A stretch of DNA of 64,000 nucleotides from Cyathus striatus (lineage: Eukaryota; Basidiomycota; Agaricomycetes; Agaricales; Nidulariaceae): NCBI GenBank assembly GCA_025738555.1, contig JAOVFP010000006.1, positions 5,022,001 to 5,086,000 on the forward strand. Direction: 5' to 3'. The notes under the pieces were generated by a model. The model was not told where the DNA came from and did no database searches. It worked only from the letters and a program-made list of their open reading frames with translations. Positions 22,039-34,319 of the stretch are shown one piece after another. The translations under genes and the position numbers were made by a program. Every line of letters begins with the position of its first letter. Position 1 is the stretch's first letter.

Positions 22039-25000
22039 TCATGCAATATTACAATAGCACACCTCAAAATCTTGTTCTAAGTCTTCAAAGTTTGGATTGC
22101 TCCAACCTTCAGGAAGATTTCTGTATGGATACCAACTATCCTGAAGAGAACCCCAATCCAAACCCCATACACCACTTCCTGCTCTTCCTGCTTGAGGTGA
22201 TCTTTCAAAAAGACGTTGCTCGAATGCATGTAGACACTCTTTATCAATATTGAGACCATTCATGATGCTTGGATCAAAGTGAAGCTGGTAATTCCATGCT
22301 GCCTGTAACAAATCACTGCTGGAGCTAAACCCTTCTGCATATTTAGCTGTGATATACACAGTTACTGCATGTGCGTAAGGGATTTTTAATAGCCAATCTG
22401 ATGCCTTCTTGATCTTGTTGGCTCCAGGAATGTTGAGAAAGAACCAATGAGCTATTTCAGCACGTTTAAGGGCTGATAGATTGCCATAGTGATTGACTGT
22501 GCCTGGTAGATGTCCTAATTCTTTGGTATTAAGCCTATCGCGAACATATACCACCGCCGATAAATTAAATGAGTCCTTATCAGCATCCAGAGGATCACAA
22601 TTGAGTAAAGATTGGAATACCGAGATGTGAGGCTGTAAGATAGTGCTCGTTTCATTAGTTACTTTGACATCATGGAACTCAAATATTATGTCCTCCTCGC
22701 TACGAGTTTCAAAAGAGCGGGTCCATCTTCCGAGCTATTATCCAATCAGTACTATTTTGAATGAAAAATGAAATGACTCACGCGCTTTGCATGGTGTCTC
22801 TTCAAATCTCCCCACAGCTCATCCACGATATTCCCCAATGTGACAGTGTAATATAAAGAAGGCATAGATGATTCTTGAACAAAGCAACCTCGCCAGAGTC
22901 GGACTTTCCACTGATGGCGACCTAACCCGATGATAATTCTTGATGGATACCAATACTCTCCGATGCGAATTAAAGCCCCACAGCCTGGGCTAATTAATCA
23001 CTGGGTACAATTCATGTAAGAGTAATAATGAAATATCACTCACATTAATCGATTGGAGAGTTTTCTTTTCTCCCAATTTACCGGCTTTTGAGCTCTGGAA
23101 ACATGAGTTAGTGATACTGGCCAGCCACGAAGAAAGGAGATCTTATGGGGGATATGAGAATGTGTTTAACTGTAGTAGAGCTGTAGGGTGCAAGCATTCA
23201 TCACACTTAAACTCCATGTTGGCCTTGAGATTCGAGGCACGACCATCTCTTTGACATGCTATATGCATCCAAGTACTACAAAAGTCACACTGCACTGCGC
23301 CAGACCCCTCGTCATCAATCTCCAATCCATTACCCTCCATCCCACATCGACAAACAAAAGGGGAATCAGATACACATACACTCTCGACTTCATTGGCTTC
23401 AACATCTCCTTGCAGCGGCTCTGTATCGTCTTCCAGAGAAACAATGGCTTCATTGCCAGATTCAATATCTCCATCTTCCAGCGGCTCCGCTTCACCTTCG
23501 AGAGGAACAATGGCTTCATTGGTAGATTCAACTTCTTCTTCGAGCGGCTTAGCGTCGTTGTTTGATTCGACTTCACTGGCAGAAACAACTTCAGATTCAC
23601 CTGAATTGACTTCAGGGACTTCAGTTCTGCCATTATATTCAAGGGAAGCCTTCTTGACTTTGTTAGAAGCCCATACACGATCCCCTTGATTCATTAGAGT
23701 AAACCCTTGATGCTGGAAAGAAAGGGAGGCCGCTGTAGATAAATTTCGTTTGCCATTAATCTTAATGCCAAACCGTTGTTGGATATTTTTTTTCATAACA
23801 GTCAGATATTGTTGCTGAGCTGTTGTTCCACCCCGTAGCCGATAAACTGCGCTGGACATTAGAAAGTCTTCTGACACCTTAACACTGGGTGCAAACAAAG
23901 CTTTGTCTGGCGTCAGTCCTCGCACTTCATTTACGCATCCACTGTCAATTCCATCATAGTGGTATACCTTTGAATTAGCAGTGTGGTGTGTTACAAAATG
24001 TCGTTGTATGTGACTATAGAACACACGTCCAACCATATCGTAGATAACGCTGTGTTCCCCTTCTAAGGACAGAAGAGGCATTAGTGTCGACGGAAAGTGC
24101 CATTCTTTTGGAGGCTCTGCTGTTAGACAACTGTCATCAACATTAAATATTAAGATGACTGGGATTGACAACCAAATGTCAAATTTGAAGATATTTCCAT
24201 CACAGAGGGTCTTCTCTTCATGCTTTCTAAAGCAGTTGAATGGTCCTTTCTCGTCGAATCGAATATGAGACTGTAGCCAAAGAGTAACCTTGCCCTTGTA
24301 GCTCTTGAAGTCGTCAAGAGAAAGATTGTTGAACATGCGCCTCGATGGTGTTTTGAGGATGTGCATGTGCATTCCATCTGTAGATCGACATTCTCCAACA
24401 GTAATTTCGAGCCATTCAAAATACAAATGCGCTAGATAACTCTCGTTACTGCTTTCATTCTGGATAATAGTGTAATACCAAGACTGCGAATCATTCATTA
24501 GTGGGTACAGAGAAGAAAATAAATAGAGATAATACATACCCACAGCGTGTTACATTGGTCTACAGTAGCGTCTCCAAGCTTACGAACTGTAAGATATTTC
24601 CTGAAAGTATCCCAAGATGTGTTCAGGATTTGTATAATGTTTTTAGTCTTGGGTTTCTTCTGAGCTTGCTCCCACAGCTTGAACAATTTCAGAAACTCTG
24701 AAAATGCTGAATCAGGCAGAGCATTTTTTGACGTATTCTTGAAGTTATTTGAATTACACTGAAGCGCTTCAAAAAGGAGTTGTAATGATGAGTCCAGCCA
24801 GCAGGAATTAAGATGCCACCCAAAACTAGGCAGTCCCTGGGGCTTTTTTGGGGGTTTATGAATGGATGTCTTATTCGAACCAGGGAGTGCTTTCGCTGAT
24901 TTTTTGGGAACTTCAAGTGCCTTAATGGTATCAGGAGGTCGTCCATCATTTACATACACAGATCTTTCCGCTGTCTTTTTTGCTTTCCTTTTCATTTTTG

Positions 25001-25408
25001 GTGGCAGTATAAGCTTAGCCGTAGAGTCCGTATCATCTACATCATCCACGTTGGCTTTCCTTTTCTTTTTGGGTGAGGGTGCATCTGTGTCATCAGATGG
25101 TCTAATTGTCTTCTTAGCTTTCCTTTTCCTTTCGGGCGGGGATAAAAGCTCTCCTGGAGTGTCGGGAGGGTGTCCATTGCTCTTCTCTTTCTTGTTTTGA
25201 AAGTTATGGGACTTGCGTCTCTTGTCTTTCCAACGATTAGCCCGGCCATAGCATATTTTAGCACCAACTAAAAATCACAATTAGCTAAAAGTGATATTAA
25301 CATTAAAGTATGTACACCTACCAGTAGATGCTTTAAATTGCATGTTGTAACTTTTTGCTACAGCATGAAGCGAATCTAGTCCATTCGCGAAGGAATGGTC
25401 ACATCCTT

Positions 25409-26016
25409 TGTCATGTCCCGTTCTATTCCACTAGGGACAAGAGCCTCGGAGTAGATAATCTAAGAAGCAGAGTAACTCGCACACGTTAGTAAGGTGCGTG
25501 GAGGCAGTGAATGAGTACAGGAGTAGTGGAACGTTGGCTTCAACTTGTGTGTTGTGCCCCTTGGACTTCCAGTTCCGTATTTAGAACAAAGCGGAGTAAG
25601 TGGCAAAATAGCGGAGTTGGCTCAAGGCCCAAGTGGGAGAAGGGTGTAAACGTAGTTGATTTGAAACTGAAGTCTATCTACATTACAGGAGTAGTTTATA
25701 TAGTTAACTACTTTGTCCGAATGCGTACAGAGTAATGCCCATGGGTATGTGGCATCCTAGGGTTAAGTAAACTCCATGAAATGTAGAACATGGTAAACTA
25801 GTAGTACGCCTCTAGATTATAGTCATAAGAGAAATGGCCGCGGCCGGAGAATGAGGTAGTAATAATAAAGGGAAGGAACAAGTAAACAGTTACAAGTAAA
25901 CATTAGTAAGGAGAGTTCGATATATAACAAGTATACATAGTCCGGAGGAAACGTACTAAAAGCGGAGTAAACCTGGAGTTGACTCCAATGGTACAGGGAT
26001 TGTCACGGATATGACA
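25409..26016. mobile_element. Solo LTR, 608 bp, inside the transposase gene
   Basis: The segment begins TGTCATGTCC and ends GGATATGACA, a 10 bp near-perfect inverted terminus starting TG and ending CA. It is flanked by the 5 bp direct repeat TCCTT (25404-25408 and 26017-26021). Removing it and one repeat joins the transposase codons ...YCAQG|CDHSFANGL in frame. That matches the expected A-x-G-x-DHSF run of this transposase family. This is the structure left by recombination between the two LTRs of a retrotransposon. Confidence 0.87.
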
Positions 26017-27860
26017 TCCTTGAGCACAGTAGAGCTTCCAATGTTGGGCTTCCTCGGCATTTGTCGTATCAGGTAATGAGTCCCAAATATCTGGTTCCAT
26101 AGTCCTCTTTGAAACAAATAGCATTGATGCTGTGGATTCATGTAGGTACCAATCAAGCCACGGCCTTGCTAAAGGAAAGTCATACAAGACAATTTGTACA
26201 TCTTTCCTAAACTGATACACATCGGCACAGTTCAACAGAGCCATCATTTTCTTTTTGAACTCTGGAATCCTTTCTAGTGAAACGACTCCTTGAATGCGTG
26301 AAATTCGAGTGATATTTGCCTGAAAGTGCTCTCTACAGCCTTTAAGTAAGCCTGTAGCTGCTTCCAACAGCTCTTCAAGTGTATGTGCATCTCCATTGGC
26401 CTTCCTAACATTAATAAAAGCCTCTATAAACCCATTCCTTTCTGCTTCACTAAAGTCCATCACCTAGAACAATGGGTTCAGTAACTATACATATCCTTAT
26501 TCAATTGAGAACTTACCCCAGCGAATCGTTCATCCGGAAGATGTACATCTTGAAAGTCTGCTTACATATACATGCTTTTGAAAAGCACCTCAAAGTGCTT
26601 TTCATAATATTTTGAAGTTCCTCCCTCACTATACGAGAATATCACAGGAAGCCAGCTTGACAGAAGTGCAGAGTAAACAGAGGAGATGATCAGAATAGAA
26701 TTGCAATTATTCCACCATCCATAGGTTGCGTCACTAACGAGACTGTTAATAGGACTATCATCATGCTTTTTGAGAAGCATTTGAGATGCCATAAAGTCGG
26801 TCTGAAAAGAAATAACTAATTGTCCTTTAATTGATGCTTCCACGACAAAATCAGGATATTTTGTCTCGAATTCTCTGTAAGCTCGAAAATCAAATGCAGC
26901 GCTTGGGTTAAGACCTTCAGCCATCATGATGTTCCTCTGGTCAGACACTATCCTATCCTTGTTTCCATAAACAGGGGATATCTCTGCAACCGATTCCCCA
27001 GGCTTTCCACTAACAGACTTTGGGCCTGAGTAAAGTTCTGCTGGTTTTGCTGCAGGATGATTTTTAACAGTAGCTACAAACCGGTTATATTGACGTGGTA
27101 ACGGGTGTATCTCCTGCCCAGGCTTCTCATGGCGATGGTGTCCTGTGTTCTCGAAATGAACCCCTCCAGCCCAAGTGTATTGCGATGACCGAATATCACA
27201 GGTAACATGGTACAACTTTCCAGTACATTTGCATAATCCATATGAGGTGTCATCATCCATTTTAATATGAGTAAGTGCTCGCAGGACAATGTCACATCCT
27301 GGGTTATCACAGACTACAACACCTTGACATTTACAGTCTGTAACCTTGCCTCGCGTCCAATGATCAGTGTTAACTGAACCATGTTGTCGCCTCCCATTGG
27401 TTGACCGAATGACCCAGTGGTGCAAAAGATTGCTGGTTAATTTAATGTAATTATGGGACATGTCGGTTTCAATTTTTCCGTCTGGATACCCATTCCACCA
27501 AGTCATTTCAGGATCCCACTCTTCTAATTCTAATTCTATACACCACGATTCATGATCATTGCGGAATGGGATTTGGTAGCCAGCTTTCCTATTTTGTTGC
27601 TTAGGAGATCGTTGAGACTGTAGTTTGCGTCCAGTTTTCTTTGTCCAGCCATCCGATTCGCTCTCAGAGTCACTAGTTGCCTTTTTAAAATGTACAGATT
27701 TCATTGTCCTCTGCTCGCGTGTAGCCTCCTTAGTTTTATTTTCTTTTTCTTTCTTTTCCTTCTGGTCGCGTGTAGCCTTCTTTGTAGCCTTCTTTATCTT
27801 CTGGTCATCTGCTTCGCTCTCAGATGATTCGCTCTCAGAGTCACATACATCCAAATCCTT

Positions 27861-28102
27861 CTAAGCCAGGTAAGTTATAACATACAGGTTAACTGTAGAG
27901 CGAGGATCTCACCTTGATCGCATTTTTATGGGGTACAGATTTCTTTGTCCTCTGTTCGCATGTATTCTTTATCTTCCAGTCGTCCAATTCACTCTCCGAG
28001 TGTTCACTCTTTGGGTATTCAATCTCAGAGTCACGTATATCCAGATACCTCTATGCCAGTTAAGTTTTAATGTACAGGCTAACTGTAGAGCAAGGATCTC
28101 AC
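27861..28102 (-). repeat. 190 bp tandem duplication of an intron-exon unit in the transposase gene
   Basis: The introns at 28051-28102 and 27861-27912 are both 52 bp and nearly identical (GTGAGATCCT...GCTCTACAGTTA...). Each is followed by an exon beginning with a LD(I/V)xDSE-type sequence: YLDIRDSEIE in one, DLDVCDSESE in the next. The acidic/basic N-terminal region has therefore grown by tandem duplication of a 190 bp genomic unit with splice sites kept. Confidence 0.7.
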
Positions 28103-29399
28103 CTTGATTGTAGGTTTCTTTTCCTTCTGGTCACGTTTAGCCTCCTTTTTCTTCTGGTCATCTGATTCGCTATCAGAGTATGGCATAGAAGACTGTGACT
28201 GTTTGATATTTTCACTGTCACTATGTATGCATCCAGCTTTCTTTGACTTTTGGAGGCGTAGCATAGGAGACTGCTTGGCATCTTCAACGTCACTAAGTTT
28301 ATATTTATTATTCTTTGTCTTTTGGTGGGGTATGGCCTTCTTTATCTTTCGGTTGGCTTTGGCCTCTGGCGGTGTACATTTATCAGGTTTGGAATCAGAA
28401 ATGAGATCTTTATGATCAATGTTGCTCTCTGATTCAACCGATTCAACTGCGGAAAGAAATGGACTGGAATTGCTCTCTGATGATTCGATGGCTTTAGAAA
28501 TGAATAGACAAGGGGTAGCTTTCTCTTCATGACATTTTGCTGGTTTCTCTTCTTTGATCTCAACTTTGAGAAGATTAGAAAGGAGTGGGACTTCCTTCAC
28601 AGTAACAACTCTTGTCTTTTTGTTGCCCTCAGCATTAGAAATTCTATCTATGAATGTCTCTGCCTTATCATTGAGAGAATTAGAAGGGAGTTTTTCGGGG
28701 GGGGAAGCTTCCTTCTCTGTATCCTTTCTCTTTTCATCGCTTTTGGCCCCGATTACAATTGACAGAATCTCCTTTGATTTTCCATCCACATTGTCAGTCT
28801 TAACCCTTTCCATTGCCTTAATGAGTGCTCAGTATCAGTACTATGAAGATATATATCATATTAGTGAGTATCTTACCTCATCCCTGGACCCAACATTAAC
28901 TTTGACATGGGCTTCATCTGACTCATCACAGCTTATTTCAACACAGTAGAGAACTTTTCCTAATTGAAAGTAAGAGTTCAATAACAAATCGTAGTTATTA
29001 ACTATAGATTTATTACCAGTTTTCCAATCTCTAACTTTACATAGCTGTTTGTTGGTTTTTTTCCTCACCAGTGAATCAGTAGCTTTAGCTGACTGCACGC
29101 TTGAATCAGACATTTTTTTCTGCACGCTTGAATCAGACTGTTTTTTAGATTTTCTCTTAACCGGCGAATCAGTAACATCAACCAACTGCATGCTTGACTC
29201 AGACACCTGTTTTTTGGATTTTTTCTTCAGCGGTGAATCGGTATCTTCAACCGACTGCATGCTTGACTCGGATAATTGTCGCTTCTGCTTCTTTCCATGA
29301 TTGAATAGCTTGGATACGAACCATGCAACATTCAACTGAAGAAGACACTAGTTAGTACTCTCGAGTACATACTAGATATCGAGGACTTACAAACGTCAT

Positions 29400-30395
29400 T
29401 AGAGTTACTGTAGTTGTGCTTTGGAGTTTTGTAGAAAGCTAAAAAATGAAAGGAAAGGAAGGACTGCTTGGAATTACCATAGCAGTTATAAAGGGGCCAT
29501 AGAGAGCTAAAGGAAGGGAAGGGAAGGGAAATGCTGTTTTAGAGTTACCAGAACAGTCATAAAGGGGCTGAGGGAATAGAGACAGCTTTGGAGTTACAAG
29601 AGGAGTTGTAAAGAGCTAAAGGAAGATCCAAAAGAAATGGAAAAGTACTTTTGAGTGACAGTGCAGTGTAAAGGGGGAAGGAATAGAGAAACTGCAAGTG
29701 CTTGGAATTTCGAAAAAAAAACCCTTGAGCCAAGTCGAAAAAATAAAGTACCAGCCGCATTAGGACACCAACGGGCCGATGGCGCGCTTAGCACGTGTGA
29801 GGAGACACATGTGGAGAATAGAAATGCATGCTTCAGAATTACCAAGGCATGTTCATGGCGAGAGAGAAATGAAGATACATGCCTTAGAATTACCAAGGCA
29901 TGTTCATGGTGAGAGAGAAACGAAGATGGGAATAGAAATGCTTGCCTTAGGAGGCTGTGCACACTGAGATAATCAAAGCTCAAACATGGACCAACAAAAA
30001 TTTTCTGCACAAACATTGAACAACAAAAGGACAGCTTAACCGCCCTCTTCTCTTTTTACTATATTGAGTCACTACTTAGGTTATTCCAAAGTGGATGTTC
30101 TCTTCCCCCCCCCTCCTTCTTTCACACCACAAGCACAGCGATACTTAGGTTATTCCAAAGTAGACCTTCCCCTCTTCCCCTCCTCAACCTTTATTTTCAT
30201 ACCACCTCCACATCGCTACTTAGGTTTTTCCAAAGTAGACACTCTCCCCCTCCTTTATCTTTCTAGCTTCCTTCGGTTACCACATTTTTGGTAACTCTAG
30301 CACTGCATCGAACCCGTTGCCACCCCTTTACCCTACCTCTGTTGGTCAGTCTACTCCTTATCCATCCCTCGGCGCTACACTAACTTCGATCTTAG
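29400..30395. repeat. Divergent promoter region with variable-stem hairpin motifs
   Basis: The 1 kb between the divergent transposase and plus-strand genes holds at least seven short inverted repeats of the type seen at 21150-21540. Examples are ACTGCTTGGAATTACCATAG (29464), CATGCCTTAGAATTACCAAGGCATG-like copies near 29828 and 29879, and CTACTTAGGTTATTCCAAAG types near 30067, 30141 and 30218. Stem bases change on both sides together while the core stays. No other gene is visible. Confidence 0.65.
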
Positions 30396-30399
30396 CAAT

Positions 30400-32870
30400 A
30401 TGGCTTATCCTCCATTGGACCACTCCAACAGTCATGCAATTAGGTCTGGCGAATGCATGTTCTATTCACCCAACGCCACTCGAAACGTTATCATCCCAAC
30501 CTACTACGACGAAAATATGTATCTCTTCCATAGCGACGCCTTGCTCAATGAAATTTTTCAAAAACCTATCTGGTGGTCTGATCCATATGGCTGGCTCTCG
30601 TTTGTCCCCTGTGCACCATCATTCACGGGCATCTTTTTTTGCCTTGCTGGGGCACCACATATCACCCATCCTGATGGCGAGCACTGGTTTGGGTTGGATG
30701 AGACCTCTCTGCACAAATGGTCTCAATTAGAGTCTCGGCTCATGTTCACCTACAAAATGCTTGCAATAAAATATGGGACTCTTGCCATTACTCCCACTCC
30801 TCCTTCCTTCTCTGGATATAAAAGAAAACATAATACCAGAGAAATTGCGTGAAGATGTCCCGAGAATTCCTGCAGGTGGTTCATATTGTGGATGGGGCTT
30901 CTATCATACACAATCGCCATGAGTCATAGCACGTTCGTATGCCATGATACCAACTCCGATATGTATCCCGAATGGTACTCCTATCTGGCTGAATGTATGA
31001 TTCCAGAGAGTCAACATACGATTCCGGAGACTTGGCTAACTGGAATACAATCGTCGACGATTTGTAATTTCTCTAAGTCTTGTCTTTGTGCGGGAATCAT
31101 CATCAACATTCCTGAACTTCTTAAAAGTCACTGCCCGATGTATCCTTTCTTCTTGAAGTTCAACATCCCGTACTGGTATTCGTGGGGGCCTTACGAAAAG
31201 AGGCAATCTCAGGATGCCCAGCCATATAAGGCCTTATTACCTTCGCTGTCCATTGTACGGAAGGATTTAAGCATAGTCAAGAGGCCTGATGACTATATCC
31301 AGCCTATTGAATGGAAAGAAACTTCGTTCGCCTGTGTGCACCCTGCTGAATCTGCACCTCCTGCTTTCTCCTCATCACCACAAACTTCTCATGCTCCACA
31401 TCCGCCCACATCATCTAATATCGACAACTCAAAGCCTGCGTGGAAAGTGTTCTTGGAATCTCGTGAAGCACATTATGAAGTGAGACGGAAAATGGAGACA
31501 GAGCAGCAATGCCAGACTTGCTTAAGTCATGAATGATCCCAAGGTTGGATTAAAGCAAGGGTTTATGAGTGGCAACTAGATGACAATGACCCCCCTGTTT
31601 ATGTCAGGGTACAGATTGATGGTAGAACTGCCAAGGAGCTGGTTATGGAGCAGTACGGTAATAACCAGATGATATTCAACCCTTACGACAACGAGTGGGA
31701 CTTGTGCGAAGAATTTGGATCCCCAGATTCAGATTCAGATGAAGCAGAACCTGAGCCGGTGCATGACGCTTCCGAGGATACATTGTTCTACAAACCTCCC
31801 ATTTCGAGCATTCCCCTTCTGAGCTTCCCCCTCCTCAGGATGATGAATCTGATGATGGGGAAGATGTAGTCTCTCTCAACGATCTATCCCTTTTTTATGG
31901 GTTCACCCACTCAGATCGAGTTATGGTAACAACAGCCACGTACAAATGGGATGAGACTATGATGACCATCAGTTACATTGGTGGAGTTACCCAAGCTCCC
32001 AATGACCTTTATATACCTTCGATAACCGGCTTTATTGGGCCGTTGTCACAGGGGCGTGCCCCCCTGCATGAATTATGGGATATTCGCAGTCCTAGGGATT
32101 TGCACGGAAAAATAATTGGCACATGCCACGTATACAAGGTTCAAAGCTTGTATGTAGTGGTTCCGCACTCTGTTGCTCAGAATGTTGCGTGGTATTTCGG
32201 TGTGACGACAGCCCGTGATGCACTTTACACATGCAGACTTCTCTCTGTTGTCGACAACATGAATGTGTATGGCGTGGCACGAGAATTTCTAGCCAGAGGT
32301 ATTCCATTCCATATGCTTCGGGAGCCGCAGATCTCCTCTGCTGTATCATTGAGCACCGATCCTGTTGTTACTACCTGTTGTCTTCCAGGTTATAAGTTCA
32401 CCTATGATGACTATGTTTCCTATGTTGAGATGCATAAAGCATTTCTCAATTCTCCTCGTAGGTGTGCAGTGTTGCTTATGGGAGGAATTGTCGGACGGAT
32501 TGCACGAGAACATCTTAGTTTCGATGGGGCCCTTCGTGGTCCATCCTCTTCTGTGACTAATCACCAGATTGGAGTACGATATGTTCACAATTCAGGGTGG
32601 GAGCTATGCGATGATGGTCTCACTGAATATGAGACTTGGATAGTATGTGGATGCTACATCGTTTACACTAGTAAGATTTATTTTTATTATAACGACGATT
32701 ATTATTGATGAGACTGGTAAGAACAAAAGCAGAAAAGTGTTGTATCTTGGTGGCCACTTCCTGGACGCTGGGCGTGTGATGATAATGGTCAAAAATGGGG
32801 CCATTGGACCCCATTTAATGAATATTGGTATGAAAAACGAGAGAAGGACATCCGATCAGGAGCGATGAAG
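30400..32870 (+). pseudogene. Gene of unknown function beside the transposase (first part; ends at 38479)
   Basis: ATG 30400 begins MAYPPLDHSNSHAIRSGECM. Conserved-looking text follows, including WWSDPYGWLSFVP, EHWFGLDETS, WKVFLESREAHYEVRRKME, YDNEWDLCEEFG (about 31685-31720), DDGEDVVSLNDLSLFYGFTH and a long stretch to CYIVYT. A GT-AG intron (32671-32732) keeps the frame into KSVVSWWPLPGRW, WGHWTPFNEYWYEKREKDIR and SGAMK, which ends at 32870. From memory this resembles a highly repeated Agaricomycete protein family of unknown function (WxxFFxxRE...; ...EWDxCxEFG; SWWPxP). Lesions: frameshifts near 30845-30910, an in-frame TGA at 31534, a shift near 31830, and the 5.5 kb foldback insertion. 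It is transcribed away from the transposase and may be a second element gene. Confidence 0.6.
32671..32732 (+). other. 62 bp intron in the unknown-function gene
   Basis: GTAAGATTTATT...ACAAAAGCAG. Splicing joins ...GTT TAC ACT A to AA AGT GTT and restores the frame into SVVSWWPLPGRW. It shows that the gene once was a spliced protein-coding gene. Confidence 0.75.
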
Positions 32871-32929
32871 AGGGGTGCCAGCCATTTTGATCATATAACA
32901 GCAGTGTTATATGATTGTCCCAATCGAAT

Positions 32930-34300
32930 AAGCTATGCCATTTTATGATTGGGATCATAAACAATCATTGATTTGTTCTAATTGAATATTACTGTTGTAT
33001 GGTTGTATTAGATGATCATAGGCAATCATTGATCTGTTCTAATTGAATTTTACTATTGTATGGTTGTATTAGGTGATCTAGGCAATCACTTATTTGTTCT
33101 AATTGAATATTACCATTATATGGTTGAATTAGGTGATCATAGACAATCACTTATTTTTTCTAATTGAATATTACTATTGTATAGTTGTATTAGATGATCA
33201 TTGACAATCATTGATTTGTTCTAATTGAATTTTACTATTGTATAGTTGTATATGGTGATCATTGACAATCATTGATTTATTCTAATTGAATTTTACTATT
33301 GTATGGTTGTATAAGGTGATCATAGACAATCATTGGTTTGTTCTGATTGAATTTTACTATTGTATGGTTGTATTATGTGATCATTAGATGATCATAGACA
33401 ATCATTTATCTGTTCTAATTGAATATTAATATTCTATGGTTGCATTAGGTGATCATAAACAATCATTTATTTGTTCTAATTGAATATTACTATTATATGA
33501 TTGTAATAGGTGATCATTGACAATCATTGATTTGTTCTAATTGAATATCACTATTGTATGGTTGTATTAGGTGATCATAGACAATCATTGATTTGTTCTA
33601 ATTGAATTATTGTATGAATGTATTAAATGATCATAAGCAATCATTGATTGTTTCTAATTGGATATTACTATTGTATGGATGGCTAGGTGATCATAAACAA
33701 TCACTGATTGTTTTTAATTGAATACTACTATTGTATGAATGTATTAGGTGATCATAGACAATCATTGATTTATCTAATTGAATATTAGTATGAATGGAGA
33801 GGCAATCATAAACAATCATTGATTTTTTCTAATTGAATATTATTATTGTATGAATAGTGAGGTGATCATAAACAATCATTAATCCTTACTATTTGAATAT
33901 TAGTATGAATGGAGAGACAATCATAAGCAATCATTGATTTTTTCTAATTGAATATTACTATTGTATGGATGGTGAGGTGATCATAAACAATCATTAATCC
34001 TTACTATTTGAATATTAGTATAAATGGAGAGACAATCATAAACAATCATTGATTTTTTATAATTGAATATTATTATTGTATGAATGGTGAGATGATCATA
34101 AACAATCATTAATCCTTACTAATTGAATATTATTATTGTATGGATGGTGAGGTGATCATAAACAATCATTGATTTTTACTAATTGAATATTAGTATGGAT
34201 GGTTAGGCAATCATTAACAATCATTGATCTTCACTAATTGAATATTAGTATGGATGGCTAGGCAATTATAAGCAATCAATGATAACTACTAATTGGATAT
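32930..34300 (+). repeat. About 58 bp degenerate minisatellite in the left arm (inverted copy 37030-38280)
   Basis: About 23 degenerate units contain GATCATAAACAATCATTGAT, TTGTTCTAATTGAATATTAC and TATTGTATGGTTGTATTAGG. The right arm carries the same series in reverse order and orientation. A GATCAT core is common to most units. No coding content. Confidence 0.85.
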
Positions 34301-34319
34301 TGCTATTGTATGGATTTGT

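Larger units (their letters stand above)
22039..29399 (-). pseudogene. MULE transposase fused to USP-like protease and PHD finger, broken by a solo LTR
   Basis: Exons with clean GT-AG ends can be followed from ATG 29399 (MTF) through 29335-29017, 28959-28877, 28816-28103, 28050-27913, 27860-26517, 26463-25322 (split by the LTR), 25267-24540 and 24483 onward. Domain order: a Ser/Asp/Lys-rich N-terminus with repeats; a WRKY/GCM-like zinc finger (CKCQGVVVCDNPGC, LYHVTC, GHHRHEKPG; about 27350-27110); a MULE transposase core (LVSDATYGWW, SYSEGGTSKYYEKHFEVLF) continuing in MDFSEAERNGF and LPDTTNAEEAQHWKLY; a basic linker; a ubiquitin-specific-protease-like Cys box (NSCWLDSSLQLL, about 24800) with a His box (HFVTHH...YHYDGIDSG, about 23960); a PHD finger (CRCGMEG...CDFCSTWMHIAC, about 23340-23230); and a C-terminal part with GEYWYPSRI and VRLWRG. 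An in-frame TAA near 26562 is a second lesion. Promoter and termination sites were not identified. Confidence 0.82.

Noticed and set aside
22041..25200. Plus-strand frames of 70-125 codons rich in Ser
   Set aside because: They mirror the acidic/basic and USP coding exons of the minus-strand transposase gene and show no motifs of their own.
32930..34300. CRISPR-like regularly spaced repeats
   Set aside because: Units are degenerate along their full length, with no distinct spacers, lie in inverted arms of a transposon, and the DNA is fungal nuclear.
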